Shown piece after piece: positions 25,336-33,278 of a stretch of 37,941 nt of DNA. Below the pieces are notes generated by a model. That model was not told the DNA's origin, searched no databases, and saw nothing but the letters and a program-made list of their open reading frames with translations. The stretch comes from an uncultured Alphaproteobacteria bacterium. GTDB taxonomy: Bacteria; Pseudomonadota; Alphaproteobacteria; RF32; CAG-239. The translations under genes were made by a program, and so were the position numbers. The DNA lies in the NCBI GenBank assembly GCA_944392155.1, contig CALXVR010000016.1:1-37941 (forward strand), given 5' to 3'. Positions within the stretch are counted from its first letter, which is position 1, and every line of letters begins with the position of its first letter.

Positions 25336-25742
25336 TTATCTGAGCGAGTGGCGACCAACGGGAGCCTGTTTGGAGCGGATAGTTGGTTCAAACGAGCCTG
25401 CGAAGTTTGAACCCTACGGCGCGAGGAGGACCCGCTTGCGGGAGTACCCAATCTGGCAGCCTTGCTGTTCTGTTGAACGGGCGAAGCCTGTTCGTATCAG
25501 GCTCAAGGATAAAATCAACCGTTGCTCCGGTTGATTTTACCGCAAGAAGCGAAGTTTTGTTAGTTTTTTGAGGTTGTGTAAACGACCGATAAAAAACTTA
25601 AAAAACGAGTGACCGACGCGCGGTTAGTGAGTGCCTTGCACGAACTTACCAAGCTAGAGCCGGAGCCTCCTGCTAATTTTCTCCCCTCGTGGGAGGTTTT
25701 TTTTATGGCTCCTTGCTGTTCTGTTGAACGGGCAAAATACCC
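25326..25742. other. Non-coding stretch of hairpins and tRNA-Asn fragments
   Basis: No gene is supported. 25326-25365 resembles the 3' half of tRNA-Asn in inverse orientation (TGGCTCCGG, then CTGA, then GGCGACCAA). 25486-25502 matches the T arm of tRNA-Asn at 16 of 17 positions in direct orientation. 25658-25667 repeats AGCCGGAGCC of the acceptor end, and ATGGCTCC appears inverted at 25705-25712, again with a T-rich terminator between (stem CTCCC / GGGAG at 25681-25695). A 22-base sequence at 25461-25482 recurs exactly at 25712-25733. A hairpin of AAAATCAACCG with its complement lies at 25511-25538. Confidence 0.75.
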
Positions 25743-25777
25743 AAAAAGGCTGAGTCATAAATAACTCAGCCTTTTCT
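25743..25777. terminator. Bidirectional terminator before the 201-aa gene
   Basis: AAAAGGCTGAGT / ACTCAGCCTTTT with an 8-base loop. Its main client is probably the minus-strand gene ending at 25795. Confidence 0.85.
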
Positions 25778-25794
25778 TTCAAAGTCAGATTTGC

Positions 25795-26400
25795 TTAGAA
25801 CGCCACAGCCACGCGGTCGTCTATGCTAACAGTATCCTCAGAATAACAAGCTGTGCGACCGTTTCCAAAAATGAAGCAATGTGCATAGCCAGTGCTCACG
25901 GTATTTTGAATATCATCAACACACCAAACGGCACCATTATAATCATCTGCATCAATCCCATTTTCTCTCAGGATTTCAACCGTTGCCTCAAACTTTTCTT
26001 TTTCTTCCTTTCCCCAATGTTTATCCAAAACACTACGAAACGGAATAAAACCTTGCCTCCCATTAAAGCGCATTATTTCAGCAAACTTTTTAACATCTTT
26101 ATACGCCGTTGAAAAAATGCTGTTTTGGGCAGCAAACTCCAAGGAAGACATCGTTTGCCAACCATACTTTAAGGCAACCATCACTCCTGAAAAAAGTTGA
26201 ATTCCCCACAATTCTTTTTTGCGTTTCAGATTCAATCCGTTCTCAACAAAAAACTCATTACCCTTGCAATACACTAAAGGTAAATCCGTCGGAATAAAAT
26301 TACCTCTTTTTCTGGTTTTAAACCAATCTTCCAAATCGCTGTTGCTGATTTTCATAGCAGAAACAACTGCTTCCAAAACCCTAATTTGTTCCGCTTTCAT
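25795..26400 (-). CDS. Unknown protein, 201 aa
   Basis: A soluble protein without signal peptide or membrane helix. The N-terminal 45 residues are helical (VLEAVVSAMKISNSDLEDWF), the middle part carries WGIQLFSGVMVALKYGW, and the last 40 residues look beta-rich with several cysteines and aromatic residues (STGYAHCFIFGNGRTACY). No family is recognised. It is a single gene on the minus strand with its own terminator, next to the tRNA-repeat region, which would fit an accessory gene; codon use is like that of its neighbours. Confidence 0.65.
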   Translation of the reverse strand: MKAEQIRVLEAVVSAMKISNSDLEDWFKTRKRGNFIPTDLPLVYCKGNEFFVENGLNLKRKKELWGIQLFSGVMVALKYGWQTMSSLEFAAQNSIFSTAYKDVKKFAEIMRFNGRQGFIPFRSVLDKHWGKEEKEKFEATVEILRENGIDADDYNGAVWCVDDIQNTVSTGYAHCFIFGNGRTACYSEDTVSIDDRVAVAF

Positions 26401-26483
26401 AATAGTAAAAATTAAGTTTATAATACATTTTAACTGCTAAACACTTTAGCATTCATTAGACAAAAATCAAGTTTTTTCTAAAA

Positions 26484-27170
26484 TTACAATTTAGCCAAGA
26501 GCTTTGCCACCACATCCAAAGACTTTTTCGGAGCTTCATCCCAAAAATTTTCATATTGTTTTTGGTGGTCTTTAACCCCCGGCGTATCGCTGATAATACG
26601 CAAGCTCAAAAACGGCACTTTATACATATAACAAACCTGCGCCATAGCCGCAGATTCCATATCCACCGCCAAACCTTGCGGAAACTTCGCCTTAATCTCA
26701 TCAAGCTCTTTGCGCTCAGTAATAAACTTGTCTCCGCTGCAAATCTGTCCGGCATAAATATTAGCTTCCGCCTCAAGCGAAGTAACCATATCCAAAATCT
26801 TGCGGTCTCCGGCATAGCTTGCCGGCATTCCTTGCACCTGCCCATACAAATTCGGCTCTCCGCACCAAACATCGTGATAAAACACATTCTCACCCGCAAC
26901 AACATCCATCACTTGTGTTTTAACATCAATTCCGCCGGCCACGCCGCTGTTAATAATCGCATCCGGTGCAAAATTCTTAATCATCTCCAGCACACCGACC
27001 GCCGCACAAACCTTGCCGATACCGCTATGTGCCAAAATAACATTCTTACCGCCGATATTTCCTTCCACAACTTCCATATTGCCGCATTGAGCTTCTTTCG
27101 GAGCAGACATTAATCCTTTTAACAGATTAAACTCCTTGTCCATTGCCACGATTAAACCGATTTTTTTCAT
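26484..27170 (-). CDS. mtnN: 5'-methylthioadenosine/S-adenosylhomocysteine nucleosidase
   Basis: MtnN (Pfs) cleaves adenine from methylthioadenosine, S-adenosylhomocysteine and 5'-deoxyadenosine. The 228-residue protein shows the family signatures: IGLIVAMDKEFN at the start with the catalytic glutamate, ILAHSGIGKV, INSGVAGGI, VDMESAAMAQVCY and LRIISDTPG with the catalytic aspartate. The 5'-deoxyadenosine activity would help radical-SAM enzymes such as HydG in this genome. Single gene, divergent from cobB. Confidence 0.93.
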   Translation of the reverse strand: MKKIGLIVAMDKEFNLLKGLMSAPKEAQCGNMEVVEGNIGGKNVILAHSGIGKVCAAVGVLEMIKNFAPDAIINSGVAGGIDVKTQVMDVVAGENVFYHDVWCGEPNLYGQVQGMPASYAGDRKILDMVTSLEAEANIYAGQICSGDKFITERKELDEIKAKFPQGLAVDMESAAMAQVCYMYKVPFLSLRIISDTPGVKDHQKQYENFWDEAPKKSLDVVAKLLAKL

Positions 27171-27269
27171 TTCTTATTTCCTTATCTGCAAAATATAAAC
27201 CGATTTTAGTTTTTTATTTAAAAATTGCAAAAGAAAACTATACTATATCCGACTTTTCGGAGAACTAAA

Positions 27270-27992
27270 ATGACCAAAGAATATAAAAATATTGTTATCT
27301 TAACCGGCGCGGGCATATCCGCGGAATCAGGTCTTGCCACCTTTCGCAGCTCCAATGGCTTGTGGAACAATCATCGGGTTGAGGATGTCGCCACGATAGA
27401 GGGTTTTCAACGCAACCCCGAGCTTGTCCACGATTTTTATAATGAGCTGAAATTGGAGATTCAAAAAGCCAAACCCAATCCGGCGCATTTAGCCATTACA
27501 AAATTACAAAAAGAATATCCGGCAGAAATTTCGGTCATCACCCAAAATGTGGATACCTTGCATGAAAAAGCCGGCAACCAAAACATCTACCACATTCACG
27601 GACAAATCAACCAAGCCGTCTGCTTAAACTGCGAACATATTTTGGAAACCTTCGGCGATGTAACAACCGAAACCACCTGCCCTCAATGCTCTGTTGCCGG
27701 CATGATGAAACCAAACATTGTCTTTTTCGGCGAAAATCTGCTCTGTATGGATAAAGTTGAAGAGCTGTTAAGGCGGTGTGATTTGTTTATCTCCATCGGC
27801 ACTTCGGGCGTTGTTTTTCCGGCAGCTGCTTTTGTGCAAACCGCCAAACATTATAGCGCGGATACTATAGAGTTTACCCTAGAGCCGACCTCAAATAATT
27901 TTTACTTTGATAAACATATCTATGGTCCGGCAGGCAAAACCCTACCCGCTTTTGTAGATGAGATGATAAACGCCCAAAAACAAAATCAATAA
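27270..27992 (+). CDS. cobB: NAD-dependent protein deacylase, sirtuin (CobB type)
   Basis: CobB removes acyl groups from protein lysines using NAD. The ATG at 27270 has GGAG at 27259-27262, and the NAD-binding GAGISAESGLATFR then lies at residues 13-26; an upstream in-frame ATG at 27225 has no ribosome site. Other signatures are TQNVDTLHEKAG, catalytic His110 in YHIHGQINQ, and a zinc site of Cys118, Cys121, Cys137 and Cys140. It aligns closely with E. coli CobB. In that protein Tyr92 and Arg95 bind succinyl-lysine; here Tyr57 is kept but the arginine position is Leu60, so deacetylation rather than desuccinylation is expected. 240 residues. Confidence 0.94.
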   Translation: MTKEYKNIVILTGAGISAESGLATFRSSNGLWNNHRVEDVATIEGFQRNPELVHDFYNELKLEIQKAKPNPAHLAITKLQKEYPAEISVITQNVDTLHEKAGNQNIYHIHGQINQAVCLNCEHILETFGDVTTETTCPQCSVAGMMKPNIVFFGENLLCMDKVEELLRRCDLFISIGTSGVVFPAAAFVQTAKHYSADTIEFTLEPTSNNFYFDKHIYGPAGKTLPAFVDEMINAQKQNQ

Positions 27993-28002
27993 CTTTCAAA
28001 CT

Positions 28003-28037
28003 AAAACCCCGCCCTGATTCCTCAAGACGGGGTTTTT
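28003..28037 (+). terminator. Rho-independent terminator after cobB
   Basis: AAAACCCCG / CGGGGTTTT with a 16-base loop, then a T run, 10 bases after the stop. It may also serve the convergent Spy-like gene. Confidence 0.8.
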
Positions 28038-28054
28038 ATAAAAGCGGCGAAGAA

Positions 28055-28594
28055 CTAGTCTTTTTTGTCTTCTTTTTCAGCTTTCTTTTCGGCTTTTTTA
28101 GCTTTTTTCTCAGCTTTCTTCTCAGCCTTTAATTTCTTATGGTGTTTTTTGTCAGCCTTCCATTTTTTATCATGTTTGGGCTTCATTTCATCCAATTGTT
28201 TTTTCTGTTCCGGAGTCAAGATTTTTTCAAACTCTTCCATATTCTCGCGGCGCAGCTCATCCATCTTCTGACGAAGCTCTTTCATCTCCTTCATCAAAGG
28301 CTCCATCTTTTTACGACCATCTTGTCTGATTTTTTCTGCTTGTTCTCTTTGTTCTTTGGTCAAATCAAGTTTATCGGCAAATTTATCAGCCATTTCCTCA
28401 TGTTTTTTCTTATCAAACTTCGGACCATAAGCACGCGGACCTTTATGTTCCGGAGCGAAATCATGCGGCGGAGGGGGCAACATTTCATCATGCGGCGGCG
28501 GAGGTGGCGGCAACATTTCTTCCTGAGCACTTACCGAAGTTGAACCCAGCATAACTGCTGTTGCGCAAAGAGCCGTTAACATCAATTTTTTCAT
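28055..28594 (-). CDS. Spy/CpxP-like (LTxxQ) periplasmic protein
   Basis: A 179-residue exported protein. The signal peptide ends near VSAQ (residue 24). A proline run follows (two PPPP blocks with His and Asp), then a helical domain with two LTxxQ motifs, LTKEQ at 78-82 and LTPEQ at 126-130, the hallmark of the Spy/CpxP/ZraP/CnrX superfamily of envelope-stress chaperones and metal sensors. The last 45 residues are extremely rich in Lys and include KKHHKK. The gene starts on the last base of the sigma factor stop. Co-expression with an ECF sigma factor suggests it is a sensor, a feedback element or a target of that sigma factor. Confidence 0.85.
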   Translation of the reverse strand: MKKLMLTALCATAVMLGSTSVSAQEEMLPPPPPPHDEMLPPPPHDFAPEHKGPRAYGPKFDKKKHEEMADKFADKLDLTKEQREQAEKIRQDGRKKMEPLMKEMKELRQKMDELRRENMEEFEKILTPEQKKQLDEMKPKHDKKWKADKKHHKKLKAEKKAEKKAKKAEKKAEKEDKKD

Positions 28595-29091
28595 TATCTG
28601 TCTCCTCTCAAATGTTGTAATTTTTCACTCAATATTTTTCGGGCATTAAACAATCTTGATTTAATGGTTCCCTCCGGCAAGCCTGTTTTTTTGGCAATTT
28701 GTTCATAGGTCATTTCCTCAAACTCATACCAAATCACCACTTGCCGCATCTTGCGGGGAAGACTGTCCACCGCCTTCAAAATCTGTTTCTGGCGGGCTTT
28801 GGCATCCAAAATCTCCTCTTGCCTACCACCAACCCGCACATTATCCAGAATTTCGTCGCCGTTAACCTGAGAAGCCTCAATCTTATATTGCCTGGACTTA
28901 AAATAGTCTCGGCAAACATTAGCGGTCAAAGCCCCTATCCATTGGCTGAACTTTCCTTGTTCTTTATAATTATCCATATTTTTCCAGGTTTTAATATAAA
29001 CTTCCTGCTCAATATCTTCATTATAAGAACCGGTCAGTTTTTTGATGATAGCTTTCACCAAAGACTTATTTTGCTCAATAATTTCTTTCAT
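28594..29091 (-). CDS. ECF-type sigma-70 family RNA polymerase sigma factor
   Basis: A 165-residue sigma factor of the extracytoplasmic-function group: region 2 with YNEDIEQEVYIKTW and FSQWIGALTANVCRDYFKSRQ, then region 4 with LPRKMRQVVIWYEFEEMTYEQIAKKTGLPEGTIKSRLFNARK, both visible and complete, and no region 3. It overlaps by 1 base the gene before it and the gene after it, so all three are translated from one message. It is expected to direct RNA polymerase to a small envelope regulon; the recognition sequence cannot be told from this window. Confidence 0.93.
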   Translation of the reverse strand: MKEIIEQNKSLVKAIIKKLTGSYNEDIEQEVYIKTWKNMDNYKEQGKFSQWIGALTANVCRDYFKSRQYKIEASQVNGDEILDNVRVGGRQEEILDAKARQKQILKAVDSLPRKMRQVVIWYEFEEMTYEQIAKKTGLPEGTIKSRLFNARKILSEKLQHLRGDR

Positions 29092-29351
29092 CAGCCTACC
29101 ATCAACAAACCATATTCATCCACGGGAAAACCCATTTCCTCAATAACGGACGACGTTTCGCTCACCGAAAATTCCGTACCGAAAAGATAATAATCATAAC
29201 TGAAATTATAACTACTCTTTCTCGGATAAAAACTTCCGATACCAATCAGCAACACCAGTGAGCACAACGCAGCCTTAATTCGGTTATTGCGTTTTTTGCG
29301 TGCAAAGTACAAAGGCTTTGCTTCTTTAATCAATGCGGAAATATCATCCAT
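29091..29351 (-). CDS. Small membrane protein, candidate anti-sigma factor
   Basis: The ATG at 29351 is chosen because AAGGAG lies 7 bases upstream; an upstream in-frame start would add 17 residues without a ribosome site. The 86-residue protein has a basic cytoplasmic N-terminus of about 27 residues (MDDISALIKEAKPLYFARKK), one transmembrane helix (AALCSLVLLIGIGSF), and about 40 periplasmic residues rich in Tyr and Ser. The stop overlaps the sigma factor start by 1 base (TGATG). Topology, size and coupling are like those of small anti-sigma factors such as CnrY. There is no zinc-binding HxxxCxxC motif. The function is inferred from context. Confidence 0.65.
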   Translation of the reverse strand: MDDISALIKEAKPLYFARKKRNNRIKAALCSLVLLIGIGSFYPRKSSYNFSYDYYLFGTEFSVSETSSVIEEMGFPVDEYGLLMVG

Positions 29352-29456
29352 TGTTTTTCTCCTTACACAACTTATAACGAAGCTGTTTTCAGAAAAGTTC
29401 ATTTTTTATAAAATAATTTATCAAATATTTACATACCGTTTAAAAAAAAATAGCTC

Positions 29457-29485
29457 TTTACAAATTTTTTTTTGAGTTTTATAGA
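29457..29485 (+). promoter_or_regulatory. Possible sigma-70 promoter of the MATE gene
   Basis: TTTACA at 29457-29462 and TATAGA at 29480-29485 are spaced by 17 bases, about 50 bases before the ATG at 29534. Consensus match only. Confidence 0.4.
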
Positions 29486-29533
29486 AGACGACGAACAAAA
29501 AAAATCACATAGTTTCAGAAAGAAGCATAATCC

Positions 29534-30949
29534 ATGATACAAGATTTAACCAGAGGAAATCCGTTTTCCTTAATCATCAAATTTGCGTTTCCGTTACTCA
29601 TCGGCAACCTCTTTCAACAGCTCTATCAAATATCTGATATCATCATTGTCGGACGTTTAATTAGTGTTGAAGCTTTAGCTGCTCTGGGCGCATCTGCACC
29701 GATATTTTTTGTAATGTTACTGGTAACCTTGGGCTTCACAGGTGGTCTAACCGTTATCACGGCGCAACGATTCGGCGCCAAAGATGAAGAAGGTGTTCGT
29801 AGCTCCGTAACTCATTCTCTGAGAGCTTGCCTTGTTTTAAGCCTAACATTTACAACAATTTTACTCATCTTTTTGCACCCGATTCTGCGCTGGATGAATG
29901 TGCCGGAAAACATTATGACCGATGCTTATAACTTCATGTTTGTCTTGGGACTGGCTCTTCCTGTTATCGTAGCTTATAACTTGCTGTCAGGCTTCATCAG
30001 AGCTTTGGGCGACAGCAAAACACCGTTATATTTCTTAATCGCCACCACCATAGTCAACATTTTGCTCAATCTGTTTCTGATTTCGGTTTGCAAATTAGGT
30101 GTTATCGGCTCGGCTCTCGGCACACTCATCTCCATCACCGCCTCCGGCATTTGTTGCGTCTTATATATTGGTAAAAGATTCCCCATTCTGCGTCTTCATC
30201 GCGAAGACTGGAAATACAGCCGTAGTTTTATGAAAGAACATATGAATATCGCCGTTCCGATGGCCATTCAGTTTTCTGTCTTGTCTTTGGGATTGCTGAT
30301 TATGCAAAAAGTTTGCAACTCTTTCGGCTCAGACACCATTGCCGCTTTCACGGCAGCTCTGCGCATTGAACAACTTGCTACCCAGCCTTTGGTTGCTTTG
30401 GGTATTGCCATGGCTACCTTTGCCGCGCAAAATTTCGGTGCCGGTATGATAAAAAGAATTCGCACCGGTGTCTTTTACAGCTCCATAATGTCAACAAGCT
30501 TCAGCATTTTTGTTGCACTTTTGGTGCGTTTTGTCGGCGAGAATATGATAACCATCTTCTCTGAAGATGTTACCGAACAAATTGTAGACACAGGTCGCCA
30601 ATACCTAAATATCAGCACTTTGTTCTACATCTTTTTGGGACAAATCTTCATTTTCCGTAATACGTTGCAAGGAATGGGCCAATCCATCATTCCGCTGATA
30701 GCCGGTTTCACGGAATTATTTATGCGTTCTTTTGCCGCTATTTGGTTGGCAAAACATATCGGTTATCTTGGCGTTTGTTGGGCCAGCCCAATTGCTTGGT
30801 TTGGCGCGGGAACAGTTGTCACCATTGGTTACATCGTTACCATCCGCAAAATGGATCGCCGTTTCTTACAAAACAACTTAAAAATGGCCGCGCATAAAAT
30901 GAGGCTCATCAAGACCAAAGACAATAATGTCCTCCCCATCGGAGAATAA
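29534..30949 (+). CDS. MATE-family multidrug/Na+ antiporter
   Basis: A 471-residue inner-membrane protein with about 12 transmembrane segments in two homologous halves. The N-terminal MATE signatures are evident: FAFPLLIGNLFQQLYQISD, IIVGRLISVEALAALGASAP and the TAQRFGAKD loop; the second half has MAIQFSVLSLGLLIMQ and AAFTAALRIEQLATQP. MATE proteins export cationic drugs or metabolites in exchange for Na+ or H+. The subgroup (NorM, DinF or other) is not assigned. It is divergent from the sigma cassette, separated by 180 bases. A strong terminator follows. Confidence 0.93.
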   Translation: MIQDLTRGNPFSLIIKFAFPLLIGNLFQQLYQISDIIIVGRLISVEALAALGASAPIFFVMLLVTLGFTGGLTVITAQRFGAKDEEGVRSSVTHSLRACLVLSLTFTTILLIFLHPILRWMNVPENIMTDAYNFMFVLGLALPVIVAYNLLSGFIRALGDSKTPLYFLIATTIVNILLNLFLISVCKLGVIGSALGTLISITASGICCVLYIGKRFPILRLHREDWKYSRSFMKEHMNIAVPMAIQFSVLSLGLLIMQKVCNSFGSDTIAAFTAALRIEQLATQPLVALGIAMATFAAQNFGAGMIKRIRTGVFYSSIMSTSFSIFVALLVRFVGENMITIFSEDVTEQIVDTGRQYLNISTLFYIFLGQIFIFRNTLQGMGQSIIPLIAGFTELFMRSFAAIWLAKHIGYLGVCWASPIAWFGAGTVVTIGYIVTIRKMDRRFLQNNLKMAAHKMRLIKTKDNNVLPIGE

Positions 30950-30982
30950 AAAAAGCCCCTCATAAAAGAGGGGCTTTTTTTT
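30950..30982. terminator. Bidirectional terminator after the MATE gene
   Basis: AAAAGCCCCTC / GAGGGGCTTTT with a 6-base loop and T run, immediately after the stop codon; its A tract can serve the convergent U32 gene, which ends at 30981. Confidence 0.9.
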
Positions 30983-33245
30983 ATAACAACGCCGGCTTAT
31001 TGATATTTGCTTTGGCACAATTTTCTATATCCTCAAACTTCCGAACCTTTGCCCAAATCTCTGCGGCTTTTTCCGCCGTATAAGAACGATAACAAAAATC
31101 TACCCGATAGACCGCCTTAATCTCTTTAGCCTCTGCGGCAAAACACAAAGGTCTTGTATCAAACAACATAATCTGACAATCTCGAGACAAGGCTTCATAA
31201 GAGATTCCGTCTCGCTTCAGCTTCAACCATTTTTCTCCGCGCGGACAATCTTTGCAGGCATTGGAACGAATACAATCCGCACTGATAAATAACGGTACAT
31301 CGCTATACACGGGCAAAACCATCGGCAAAGGCGAAACTTCTGCCAAATTTTTCATATTCTGCAACACATCTTCAGGTGAAAAAGTAACTCTTTTGGCCCC
31401 CATTTCTTTTGCCTGAGAGCTGGCCTGAGAGTTCATCACGTACAACGAATAATCAAAACTCAAATCAATTCCTTTTTCCGGCAAAACACTCAATGCCCAA
31501 TAATTGCCGATTTCCCACTTCTTATAGCCCTCACTCAAAAGCTGTTCAACCAAAGGCTCAAACAACTTCGTATGGCGACAAACCGTCGGCAAAGCCAAAC
31601 GCAACTTATTTTTTGGTAAATCACGCAACACTTCGGGCTTTGTATCAGCTGAGAGCAAAAAGATAACCTCATCAACTTCTTGCAAATCAATTTTGCTCAA
31701 ACTATCTATCTTGTCAGTTTTAATAATCCACTTTGGCTCTTTAGCATTAAACGGTTGCGGAATGTCTGGCAAAATGCGCGGCTTATCTTCAAATTTAATA
31801 CTTTCGTACAAACCACGCCGCAGTTCGTTAAACATAGATGCCGGCACAAACAACCCTTGAGGATTCAAAACCTCTAAATTTTGCAAAACAAAATCCGTTT
31901 CTCCCGTCTTGGCAAAAGCCTTTTGTGCCGCATCCAAAGTCTTTGACGGATTCTCGGCTTTTTCAAAACTTCCGTTCACCTCATAATAAAAGCTTTTCGA
32001 TTCTGCCGAAATTTTATCTTTTTCTATCTTCACCGAAACATCAATCGGATATCGCTGCTTATATGCCCCCGGCTTTGGTTTTTCATAATCATAAGCCCCC
32101 TTAACCTCGCTGGCGGAAGCCAAATAAATATCCAATCCTTTAACCAGATTCGGCGCAAAAGGCGGAAGTTTAATCTCCACATTTTCACCGGCCTTGGCTT
32201 CAAACACGTTTTTGGCGTTAACTCTCAAATTCTGCAGCGAGAAACCAAACGGCTTTTCCTCTCCGGGAACATCAATCTGAATCCCGTCAAACCGAGCAAT
32301 TTTATGATTCGTCTTAAAAGATAACGCATTTTTGGTAACATTACCTATTTTGCCGATTTTCAAACCTCTATGACCGACAAAATCCCTATCAATCACATCT
32401 TTGTTTTTGCCATGCAGATGAAACTTTGTCCACGGACGAGAAAAAATCTGCCGAATATGCTCAGCCTTGGTTGCATCATCCCCTTTGCCATCCAAAATAT
32501 GTCGATAATAATCTACCACCGCCGCCACATACAAAGCCGTTTTTTTGCGCCCCTCAATTTTTAGAGATGTTACAGGCATTTTCAAAACATCGCTCTGCAA
32601 AGCCATATCTTTCATAGAAAAATAGTGCTTTGCCCCCTGCTCTCCTTCAAACACCGCCCGACAAGGATATAAACATTTGCCTCTATTGGCGCTTTTTCCC
32701 GTTTCCAGAGAGGAGAACATACATAATCCGCTATATGAATAACACAAAGCACCATGTATAAATGCTTCTGTTTCCAGATTAGGAATAGCGGCAATTTCCT
32801 TAATTTCGCCAAGTGTCAGTTCTCGCGCCAAAACCACACGGCTAAAGCCCAATTTTTGCAAAGCCAGCGCACCTTCTTTGTTATGCACCGCCATTTGCGT
32901 GCTGGCATGCAGCTCAAGTTCCGGATATTTTTCCCGCACCACGCGAGCCACACCCAAATCTTGCACAATAAGCGCATCGACCTGATACTTCACACAAATA
33001 TCAAGTGTTTTTAGAAGTTCAGGCAACTCGTCTTCCTGAACCAAAGTATTAATAGCGACATAGACTTTACGGTTAAGCGAATGCGCATAAGCCACAAAAG
33101 CGTTCAAATCTTCTTCGCTGAAATTTGCCGCTGTTGCTCGCGCCGAAAAATGTTTCAAACCCAAATAAACCGCATCCGCACCATAATACAACGCAGCATA
33201 ACCTGCTTCAATATCACCGGCCGGAGCCAAAAGTTCTTGTTTCAT
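30981..33245 (-). CDS. U32-family protein (collagenase-like/RlhA-like)
   Basis: A 754-residue protein. The N-terminal 270 residues are the U32 domain, beginning MKQELLAPAGDIEAGYAALYYGADAVYLG, with the family signature at 160-178 (E-x-F-IHGALC-x-S-x-SGLC-x-FSS) and cysteines 168, 175, 191 and 195, which in studied relatives bind an iron-sulfur cluster. A middle beta domain and a second C-terminal region with further cysteines (ACKDCPRGE) follow. Despite the peptidase name, characterised members such as RlhA and TrhP hydroxylate rRNA or tRNA bases. This long form is closest in layout to RlhA (23S rRNA C2501), but the symbol is withheld. Upstream neighbours are a GT2 and a HAD gene. Confidence 0.88.
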   Translation of the reverse strand: MKQELLAPAGDIEAGYAALYYGADAVYLGLKHFSARATAANFSEEDLNAFVAYAHSLNRKVYVAINTLVQEDELPELLKTLDICVKYQVDALIVQDLGVARVVREKYPELELHASTQMAVHNKEGALALQKLGFSRVVLARELTLGEIKEIAAIPNLETEAFIHGALCYSYSGLCMFSSLETGKSANRGKCLYPCRAVFEGEQGAKHYFSMKDMALQSDVLKMPVTSLKIEGRKKTALYVAAVVDYYRHILDGKGDDATKAEHIRQIFSRPWTKFHLHGKNKDVIDRDFVGHRGLKIGKIGNVTKNALSFKTNHKIARFDGIQIDVPGEEKPFGFSLQNLRVNAKNVFEAKAGENVEIKLPPFAPNLVKGLDIYLASASEVKGAYDYEKPKPGAYKQRYPIDVSVKIEKDKISAESKSFYYEVNGSFEKAENPSKTLDAAQKAFAKTGETDFVLQNLEVLNPQGLFVPASMFNELRRGLYESIKFEDKPRILPDIPQPFNAKEPKWIIKTDKIDSLSKIDLQEVDEVIFLLSADTKPEVLRDLPKNKLRLALPTVCRHTKLFEPLVEQLLSEGYKKWEIGNYWALSVLPEKGIDLSFDYSLYVMNSQASSQAKEMGAKRVTFSPEDVLQNMKNLAEVSPLPMVLPVYSDVPLFISADCIRSNACKDCPRGEKWLKLKRDGISYEALSRDCQIMLFDTRPLCFAAEAKEIKAVYRVDFCYRSYTAEKAAEIWAKVRKFEDIENCAKANINKPALL

Positions 33246-33278
33246 ATCAATCTTCCGTAAAAAAACTTTTTTCCAAAG

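Noticed and set aside
25248..25451. Open frame on the minus strand over tRNA-Asn and its downstream repeats.
   Set aside because: The peptide is the usual artefact of translating a tRNA complement; the DNA has a better explanation as tRNA and hairpins.
25383..25571. Open frame on the plus strand in the hairpin-rich region after tRNA-Asn.
   Set aside because: It runs through several inverted repeats, has no ribosome site and no protein-like character.
25281..25794. An integrative element or prophage edge at tRNA-Asn.
   Set aside because: No integrase, transposase or phage-like gene is near. The segment is too short; only tRNA fragments are seen, which are reported as such.
28065..28543. Plus-strand hydrophobic frames rich in Phe and Ser under the Spy-like gene.
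   Set aside because: They are complements of the Lys/Glu-rich minus-strand gene, which has a signal peptide, LTxxQ motifs and operon coupling.
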